Shown here: positions 1 through 5,641 of the stretch, in pieces
Numbering within the stretch: position 1 is the first letter of the stretch
Layout of the letters: every line of letters begins with the position of its first letter
Assembly (NCBI GenBank): GCA_050747865.1
Contig: JBOGJI010000301.1
Span: 1-12,577 of the forward strand
DNA from: JBOGJI01 sp050747865
GTDB taxonomy: Bacteria; Acidobacteriota; Thermoanaerobaculia; Multivoradales; JAHEKO01
DNA length: 12,577 nucleotides
Direction of reading: 5' to 3'
Made by a program: the position numbers and the translations under genes
The notes under the pieces: generated by a model
Told to the model about the DNA's origin: nothing
Databases searched by the model: none
What the model saw: the letters and a program-made list of their open reading frames with translations, nothing else

Positions 1-2790
1 CTCAGTAGCCCCGCAACAGCCCAGACGTCCACGGCCTCGCTCTACGGCCGGGTGACCGACGCCGACGGCGAGCCGATCGCCCAGGCGGAGATCAACGCCG
101 TCGGCACCCAGACGGGATTCGTCAAGACGACGCGCAGCGGCGCCGACGGATCCTTCCGGCTGGCCGGCCTCACCCCGGGGACGTACACCGTCGTCGCCAG
201 CGCCTCCGGATTCCAGCCCCAGGAGGACGAGTTTACCTTGCGCGTCGGCCAGGCGGTCGAGGTGTGGTTCCAGCTCCCGACCACCGGCGGCATGGAGATC
301 ACCGTCGTCGGCAACGCCCAGGTGGAGATGAAGACCCACCAGATCAACACCAACGTCACACCGGAGCAGATCGAGCAGCTGCCGCAGAACGACCGCAACT
401 TCATGAACTTTGCCAAGCTGGCGCCCGGGCTGCGGCTGAGCACCGACCCGCAGCGCAAGACTTTCCAGGCGGGGGCGCAGACCGCCAACGCGGTTAATGT
501 CTTCGTCGACGGCGTCAGCTTCAAGAACGACGTCCTGCAGGGCGGCGTCGTCGGCCAGGACGCCAGTCGCGGCAACCCCTTCCCCCAGGGAGCTGTGCAG
601 GAGTTCCGGGTGCTGACCCAGAACTTCAAGGCCGAGTTCCAGAAGGCCTCGAGCGCGGTCATCACGGCGGTGACCAAGTCGGGGAGCAACGCGCTCACCG
701 GCGACGTCTTCGGCTTCTGGCAGGACAAGGGGATGATCGAGCGGGATCCCTTCGCCGATCCTGACAGCCCGCGGCCGGACTATGAGCGGCTGCAGGCAGG
801 CGTGAACATCGGCGGCCCGATCCTCCGCGACCGCCTGCACTACTTCCTGAGCTTCGAGCGGCACGAGCAGGATCGCATCAATCGTGTGGCGCTCGGCAGC
901 TCCGGCACGCCGGAGCTGCGCGAGCAGCTCCAGCCGTTCGAGGGCGAGTTCACCTCGCCGTTCGAGCAGGATCTGATCTTCGCCAAGGGTAGCTACCAGC
1001 CGGCGCCGAGCCAGATCGTCGATGTGAGCGCCTTCATTCGTGAAGAGACCGACGAGCGCGGCTTCGGCGACCAGACCAGCTTCGAGTCAGCCGAGGAGGT
1101 CGTCAACGACGTCAGCGACTATGTCGCGCGCCACCAGTTCACGAGTGGGAGCTGGCTCAACGAGGCGAGCCTGAGCCTCCAGGAGCTCAGCTGGAATCCG
1201 CGACCGCTGAACGAAGAAGAGGTGGGGCTCGACTTTCAGGGAGTCCTTCGCATCGGCGGCCGCGACACCGCGCAGCTCTTCGAGCAGCAGCGGATCTCTC
1301 TGCGCGACGACCTGAGCTTCACGTCGCTCGCCTGGGGCGGAGGCGATCACGTCCTGAAGGTCGGCGCCAACGTGGATTTCCTCGATTACGAGGTCTTCAA
1401 GAGCTTCACCGGCAACCCGATCTACCGGTTCCGCCAGACCGAGAACTGGGAGTTTCCCTTCGAGGCCAGCTTCGGATTGGGAGATCCCGATCTGTCGGCG
1501 GAGAACACGCAGTACGGCCTCTATGTGCAGGACGATTGGACGGTCTCCGAAAAACTCGTCCTCAACATCGGGCTGCGCTGGGATTACGAGTCGGACATGT
1601 TTCCGACGGACTATGAGACGCCGCAGCAGGTCCGCGACGACTGGGGCGAGGTCCTGCTGAATCGGTTTGGCCAGGCGTTTCTCGACGACTACTTCACCGA
1701 CGGCGACGATCGCGACGCCATCGACGACATGTTCGCCCCCCGCTTCGGCTTCACCTACGACGTGCTCTCGGACGGCCGGACGATCGTCTATGGCGGCTGG
1801 GGTCGCTACTACGACCGCACCCTGTACAACAACTCGCTGGACGAGAAGTTCCGCCTGCAGTACTCGGTCGGTCTGTTCCGCTTCAGCCGCGACGGCTCGC
1901 CGACACCAGAGGGGTTCCCGACCGTCGCCTGGGATCCCCGCTTCCTGACCGTCGCCGGCCTGCGGGAGGTCCTGGAGACCGGAGTGACGGGCAATCCCGA
2001 GCTATTCCTCGTCGAGAACGACACCGAGGCGCCGTACGCCGACCAATGGAACATCGGTGTCCGCCGCGCTCTCGGGCCCGTCGTCGCCTCCGTCGCCTAC
2101 GGCAACGTGCGCAGCTTCAACGGCTTCACCTTCATTCGCGGCGACCTGCGGGACGACGGCACCTGCTGCCTGGATCTCGTGCCCGGCTACTCGCGCCTGC
2201 TGCTGTCGAACGACGACGTCCGCACCTGGTACGACGCCGTCTACCTGACGCTGGACAAGCCGTTCACCGGCGACTCGCGGTGGACCGCCCAGCTCGCCTA
2301 CACCTATTCCGACGCCGAGCAGATCGGCGGCGACCTGTTCAGCCTCGACTTCCCCCGGCCCGAGGACTATCCGCGGTATCCGAGCCCGGGCGTAGAGGAG
2401 CACGTCCTGGTCGTCAACAGCCTGGTGCGGCTGCCGTGGAGCTTCAATTTCGGGACGGTGCTGATCTACGGCTCCGGGCTGCCCTACAACATCGACGACC
2501 AGTCCCGGGGCCAGGGGCCGAACGAGCGCGTCCTGCGCCGCAACGCAGGGGAGGGGGATGACCACTTGAGCATCGATCTGCGCCTGGAGAGGGAGTTCGC
2601 GTTCGGCGACCGGTTCAACATCGCCCTGATCGGCGAGGTGTTCAACGTCCTCGACGACGAGTTCTTCACCAACTACGACGGCCTTCTTCCTCCCTTGACG
2701 GGACCGCCGAACCCGACGTTCGGGGAGCCGCGAGCCATCATCGCCGACAGCCAGCGCCGCTACCAGATCGGCGCCCGCGTGCAGTTCTAG
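1..2790 (+). CDS. Oar-like TonB-dependent outer-membrane receptor with N-terminal carboxypeptidase-regulatory-like domain (5' partial)
   Basis: An outer-membrane beta-barrel that should take up a large substrate using TonB energy. The reading frame is open from base 1, so the gene starts upstream; the GTG at 52 is internal. Visible residues (numbered from base 1) begin with a probable signal-peptide end (SSPATAQ). A beta-sandwich of the carboxypeptidase regulatory-like type follows at about 14-95 (YGRVTDADGEPI, GSFRLAGLTPGTYTV). The plug domain lies at about 105-235, with NVFVDGV at 166-172 and ITAVTKSGSN shortly after, as in Oar-type receptors. The rest is a beta-rich barrel with repeated aromatic/Gly strands, an LYVQDDWTVSEKLVLNIGLRW motif and a terminal Phe (RYQIGARVQF), typical of barrel-assembly substrates. 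A vicinal Cys pair sits at 722-723. No SusD partner is nearby. The ligand is unknown; a glycan, peptide or metal chelate are all possible. Family assignment is firm, substrate is not. Confidence 0.93.
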   Translation, partial: LSSPATAQTSTASLYGRVTDADGEPIAQAEINAVGTQTGFVKTTRSGADGSFRLAGLTPGTYTVVASASGFQPQEDEFTLRVGQAVEVWFQLPTTGGMEITVVGNAQVEMKTHQINTNVTPEQIEQLPQNDRNFMNFAKLAPGLRLSTDPQRKTFQAGAQTANAVNVFVDGVSFKNDVLQGGVVGQDASRGNPFPQGAVQEFRVLTQNFKAEFQKASSAVITAVTKSGSNALTGDVFGFWQDKGMIERDPFADPDSPRPDYERLQAGVNIGGPILRDRLHYFLSFERHEQDRINRVALGSSGTPELREQLQPFEGEFTSPFEQDLIFAKGSYQPAPSQIVDVSAFIREETDERGFGDQTSFESAEEVVNDVSDYVARHQFTSGSWLNEASLSLQELSWNPRPLNEEEVGLDFQGVLRIGGRDTAQLFEQQRISLRDDLSFTSLAWGGGDHVLKVGANVDFLDYEVFKSFTGNPIYRFRQTENWEFPFEASFGLGDPDLSAENTQYGLYVQDDWTVSEKLVLNIGLRWDYESDMFPTDYETPQQVRDDWGEVLLNRFGQAFLDDYFTDGDDRDAIDDMFAPRFGFTYDVLSDGRTIVYGGWGRYYDRTLYNNSLDEKFRLQYSVGLFRFSRDGSPTPEGFPTVAWDPRFLTVAGLREVLETGVTGNPELFLVENDTEAPYADQWNIGVRRALGPVVASVAYGNVRSFNGFTFIRGDLRDDGTCCLDLVPGYSRLLLSNDDVRTWYDAVYLTLDKPFTGDSRWTAQLAYTYSDAEQIGGDLFSLDFPRPEDYPRYPSPGVEEHVLVVNSLVRLPWSFNFGTVLIYGSGLPYNIDDQSRGQGPNERVLRRNAGEGDDHLSIDLRLEREFAFGDRFNIALIGEVFNVLDDEFFTNYDGLLPPLTGPPNPTFGEPRAIIADSQRRYQIGARVQF

Positions 2791-2802
2791 ATGTGACTCG
2801 TT

Positions 2803-2820
2803 GGCCCCATCTGTGGGGCT
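2803..2820 (+). terminator. Weak hairpin after the receptor gene
   Basis: Thirteen bases after the receptor stop, GCCCC (2804-2808) can pair with GGGGC (2815-2819) around a six-base loop, with one extra G-U pair outside. It is followed only by CTTGACG, not by a run of T, so it is a poor intrinsic terminator. It may slow transcription between receptor and kinase or do nothing. Confidence 0.22.
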
Positions 2821-2842
2821 CTTGACGTAAGAAGGGGTAGCG

Positions 2843-2867
2843 GGGAACGGCCCCGGGGCCGCTTCCC
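2843..2867. promoter_or_regulatory. Long inverted repeat just upstream of the kinase start
   Basis: A perfect 14-base palindrome CGGCCCCGGGGCCG occupies 2848-2861. It extends on both sides through GGGAA (2843-2847) and TTCCC (2863-2867), with a single unpaired C at 2862. The arms are therefore 12 bases and the repeat ends eight bases before the kinase ATG at 2876. As DNA it could be a dimeric repressor site; as RNA it would fold into a strong stem with a tiny loop next to the start codon and could limit translation. GC-rich DNA makes short palindromes common, but this length and position are less expected. The function is inferred. Confidence 0.35.
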
Positions 2868-2875
2868 GCAAGGTC

Positions 2876-4663
2876 ATGGAGCGCATCGGCCACTATCGCA
2901 TCATCGAGGAGATGGGCCGCGGCGGGATGGGCGTGGTCTACAAGGGCTACGAGGAGTCGCTGTCCCGCTTCGTGGCGATCAAGGTGCTCGGCGAGCACTT
3001 GACGCGCGATCCCCTGTTCGTCAAGCGCTTCCAGCGCGAGGCGCAGGCGGCGGCGCGCATCTCCCACCCCCACATCGTGCCGATCTACTACGTCGGCGAG
3101 GACGCCGGCCGCCACTTCTTCGCCATGGAGTACCTGACCGGCGGCAGCCTGGAGAGCGAGCTGGGCAGGAGCGGCCGCATCGAGCCGGCGCGGGCCGCCA
3201 GGTGGATGCTGGAGACGGCGCGCGGCCTCGCCGCGGCGCACGCCGAGGGGCTGATCCACCGCGACATCAAGCCGGCCAACCTGCTGCTCGACCGCGAGGG
3301 GCACGTCAAGATCGCCGACTTCGGGCTGGCCAAGGCCACCACGCAGGCGACCCGCCTCACCGGCACCGGGCTGTTCCTGGGCTCGCCGGGCTACCTCTCC
3401 CCCGAGCAGTGCCGCGGCGAGGAGCTGGACGGGCGCAGCGACGTCTACTCGCTGGGGGTGACCTTCTACGAGCTCCTGTCGGGGCAGATCCCGTTCGGCG
3501 GCGACAGCCCGGCCGCCCTGGTCCTCAACATCATCCAGTCCGAGCCGCCGGCGATCGAGGAGCTGAACCCGAACGTCGACGCCGAGCTGCGGCGGATCCT
3601 GGGGCGCATGATGGCCAAGGATCGCGACTCGCGCTATCTCTCGGCGCGCGACTTGGTGCGCGACCTCGACGCCTACGTAATGACCGCCGGCCGGGCGAGC
3701 CGGGCGGACACCGTGGCGGCCGGCGCTCCTACCCGCCTGCACGGCGACACCGAGCTGGCGCCGACCGTGGTCGAGGCGGCACCGGCCGCGGCCGCAGCGG
3801 TCCCGGAGACACACCCCGTCGTGGTCGGGGCGCCGCAGGCCCCGGCGGCGAACGCCCCCGCGCCGCGCCGGTCGTCGCGGCTCGGGTTGCTGGTGGCGTC
3901 GATTGTCGTCGTCGGCATTCTGGTCGCCGGCGCCGCCGGCTGGGGCCTTTGGTCGTGGATGCGGCAGGGACTGGAGAACCGGGAGGACGAGTCGTTGCTG
4001 AGCCAGATGATCTCGGCTTTCCTCGACGACGAGGCCGGACAGTCCTCGATCGAGGGCCACTTAGACGAGAGCCCAGGCGATCTCGCGGCGGACTCGGAGG
4101 ATGCCGGCGGATACGATCCGGGCTCGCCAGAGCCCGATCCCTACACCCAAGAGCCGGCGGTTTCCGATCCCGTCACCACGACGCCGAGCGCGCCGCGCAG
4201 CGTGGCCCCCTCGGCTCCGGCGCCCGTGGCAGCGTCCGGGACGCTGGCCGTGGTCGCTCTCGGCGAGCCCCTGATGGCGGATCTGGTCGAGGGATACTTG
4301 GAAGAGCGACTCCAGGCCTATGGCCACAGCCTGGTGGACGAAGAGGCCACGGCGGAGGGGCTGACCCTCTTCGGGGGCGAGCAGGACCCGCCGCTGGAGA
4401 GCGTTCTGCGCCTGCTGCGGCCCCGCGCCGAGCGCCTGGTCCTGATCCAGGTGGAATACCTGGACGGCCGTCCCCTCACGTATCTCGGCCGCAGCGACAC
4501 GGCGTACCGGTCGCGGGTGTCGATCCGGGCGCTTGACCTGGCCAGCGGCGGTGCCGTGGGCACCGCAGTGGAGGAGGAGGTCGAATACACGGCCCTGAAC
4601 GCCTCCCAGGCCGCACGCAAGGCGTTCGGCACCGCCGTGCGCCAGTTCATCGCCGCGCTGTGA
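2876..4663 (+). CDS. Membrane-anchored PknB-type Ser/Thr protein kinase with periplasmic CsgG/LpoB-like domain
   Basis: Transfers phosphate from ATP to Ser/Thr of cytoplasmic targets, probably in response to an envelope signal. The catalytic domain covers about 7-270 and looks intact: glycine loop GRGGMGVVY (14-22), ATP-binding K36, helix-C E55, HRD loop with D130 and N135, DFG with D148, and a SPE motif at 175-177. An Ala/Pro-rich linker follows. One membrane span lies at about 336-359 after basic residues (PRRSSR), placing the C-terminus in the periplasm. A long acidic Pro/Ser linker (about 370-450) leads to a compact domain at about 455-595 with alternating strands and helices (TLAVVALG, RLVLIQVEY, RVSIRALDLASGG, terminal helix). 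It has no PASTA repeats. That domain resembles the CsgG/LpoB-like fold of the next gene product by pattern only. The ATG is preceded by a weak AAGG and the protein begins in the usual way for this family. It probably forms an operon with the gene at 4710. Confidence 0.95.
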   Translation: MERIGHYRIIEEMGRGGMGVVYKGYEESLSRFVAIKVLGEHLTRDPLFVKRFQREAQAAARISHPHIVPIYYVGEDAGRHFFAMEYLTGGSLESELGRSGRIEPARAARWMLETARGLAAAHAEGLIHRDIKPANLLLDREGHVKIADFGLAKATTQATRLTGTGLFLGSPGYLSPEQCRGEELDGRSDVYSLGVTFYELLSGQIPFGGDSPAALVLNIIQSEPPAIEELNPNVDAELRRILGRMMAKDRDSRYLSARDLVRDLDAYVMTAGRASRADTVAAGAPTRLHGDTELAPTVVEAAPAAAAAVPETHPVVVGAPQAPAANAPAPRRSSRLGLLVASIVVVGILVAGAAGWGLWSWMRQGLENREDESLLSQMISAFLDDEAGQSSIEGHLDESPGDLAADSEDAGGYDPGSPEPDPYTQEPAVSDPVTTTPSAPRSVAPSAPAPVAASGTLAVVALGEPLMADLVEGYLEERLQAYGHSLVDEEATAEGLTLFGGEQDPPLESVLRLLRPRAERLVLIQVEYLDGRPLTYLGRSDTAYRSRVSIRALDLASGGAVGTAVEEEVEYTALNASQAARKAFGTAVRQFIAAL

Positions 4664-4713
4664 GCGAAGACAACTACGAAGACTACTGGACGAATATGGA
4701 GGACGTTTCATGA
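4660..4713 (+). CDS. Possible 17-codon coupling mini-ORF between kinase and CsgG-like gene
   Basis: A GTG at 4660 overlaps the kinase stop codon as GTGA, and its frame runs 17 codons without interruption to a TGA at 4711-4713 that overlaps the next gene's start codon as ATGA. The predicted peptide, MSEDNYEDYWTNMEDVS, is short, very acidic and aromatic, with no signal or membrane segment. The GTG has no clear Shine-Dalgarno sequence, so translation would depend on ribosomes ending on the kinase. The ribosome-binding site of the downstream gene lies inside this ORF. It may serve only to carry ribosomes across the gap (translational coupling), may be a real small protein, or may be chance, since a gap of this size can stay open by luck. 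I recognise no family. Confidence 0.3.
   Translation: MSEDNYEDYWTNMEDVS
4698..4703 (+). promoter_or_regulatory. Ribosome-binding site of the CsgG-like gene
   Basis: GGAGGA ends six bases before the ATG at 4710. This strong Shine-Dalgarno sequence fixes the start of the CsgG-like gene and contrasts with the weak site before the kinase, so the secreted protein may be made in larger amounts than the kinase. Confidence 0.75.
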
Positions 4714-5627
4714 AGACTCTCGGCAGGATCTCCTGTTTTGCACTGCTGACCGTGGCGGCCCTGAGCCCGACGTGGGCGCAGGGGTCGGGCGGCGGCCTGC
4801 GCTACACCATCGCCGTCACGGACTTCGAGAACCAGTCCGGGTACGCCTGGCACTGGGACCTCGGGTACGCCTGGGAGACGGTCATGACCGATCTGCTGCA
4901 GCAGACCGGCCGCTTCATCGTGCTCGGCGAATCCGACATGCGCGCAGCGGCGCTCGACGAGCAGGACCTCGGCGCCTCGGGACGCACCGCGCAGGGAGCC
5001 AAGACGCCTGAGATCGGGCAGCTCACGCCGGCGCAGATCCTGGTCAAGGGCGCGATCACGCACGCCCAGGTCTCGGGCGGCGGCGGCGGCGGCTTCAGCG
5101 TCAAGGGCATTCGCATCGGCGGTGGCAAGGAGAGCGCGACGATCAACGCCACGGTCTACGTGATCGACTCGACCACCGGTCAGGTGCTGGCCAGCAAAGA
5201 CGTGGAGAGCACCTCCGCCAAGCGGGGAGGGCGTCTGGGCTACTCCGGCCACGGCTGGTCGGGTGACGCCGACGCGTTCAAGAACGACAACGTGGGCAAG
5301 GCGCTCGAGGATGGAGTGTCCCAGGCCGTGGAATGGATCGAGAGCCAGCTCCCGAACATCCCCTGGCGCGGATCGGTGGCCGTGGTCCAGGACGGCAGCG
5401 TCTACGTCAACCGCGGCACCCGCGAGGGCGTGGCGCCAGGGCAGACCTTCGTCGTCGGCTCCGAGACCGTGATCCGCGATCCCGACACGGGTGAGGAGCT
5501 CGATCGGTCGGTCGAGCGGGTCGCCGAGCTCAGGTGCGACACGGTGAAGGAGAAGCTCTCGATCTGCGCCGTCACCGGCGGCGACGCGGCGGCGGTCGAG
5601 CAGGGGATGGCCGTGCATCTCCCCTGA
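4710..5627 (+). CDS. Secreted CsgG-family protein (curli-assembly-like fold) with C-terminal FlgT-like domain
   Basis: A 305-residue exported protein of the CsgG/LpoB/TolB-N-like class. Residues 1-23 form a Sec signal peptide ending TWA-Q; no Cys stands at the cleavage site, so it is not an obvious lipoprotein, unlike E. coli CsgG. The CsgG domain spans about 30-215: IAVTDFENQSG, DLLQQTGRFIVLGESDMRAA, a QILVKGAIT strand, then NATVYVIDSTTGQVLASKDV and a closing amphipathic helix. A six-Gly run at 123-128 sits in a loop. A second beta-rich domain at about 219-305 (VAVVQDGSVYVNRGTREGV, then GMAVHLP) resembles the C-terminal part of FlgT and many long CsgG-family proteins; C276 and C286 could form a disulfide. 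Members range from curli pores to periplasmic activators of envelope enzymes. No curli subunit genes are visible, so secretion of curli is not supported. Its place 46 bases after the kinase gene suggests it partners with the kinase's periplasmic domain (inference). Confidence 0.85.
   Translation: MKTLGRISCFALLTVAALSPTWAQGSGGGLRYTIAVTDFENQSGYAWHWDLGYAWETVMTDLLQQTGRFIVLGESDMRAAALDEQDLGASGRTAQGAKTPEIGQLTPAQILVKGAITHAQVSGGGGGGFSVKGIRIGGGKESATINATVYVIDSTTGQVLASKDVESTSAKRGGRLGYSGHGWSGDADAFKNDNVGKALEDGVSQAVEWIESQLPNIPWRGSVAVVQDGSVYVNRGTREGVAPGQTFVVGSETVIRDPDTGEELDRSVERVAELRCDTVKEKLSICAVTGGDAAAVEQGMAVHLP
5076..5093 (+). repeat. (GGC)6 triplet repeat inside the CsgG-like gene
   Basis: Six uninterrupted GGC triplets encode G123-G128. 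The repeat is in frame, so slippage would change loop length rather than shift the frame. It is probably a simple flexible loop. Confidence 0.6.
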
Positions 5628-5641
5628 GGCCGCAAGTCTGC

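Noticed and set aside
2822..2850. Possible -35 box TTGACG (2822-2827) for a kinase promoter
   Set aside because: No acceptable -10 element stands 16-18 bases downstream; the matching position reads GC-rich sequence.
2738..4060. Open frame of 440 codons on the minus strand
   Set aside because: Antisense to the kinase catalytic domain; composition is typical of a shadow frame.
4710..5627. A curli secretion system
   Set aside because: Only a CsgG-family protein is present; there is no CsgA/B/E/F-like gene, and the protein lacks a lipobox.
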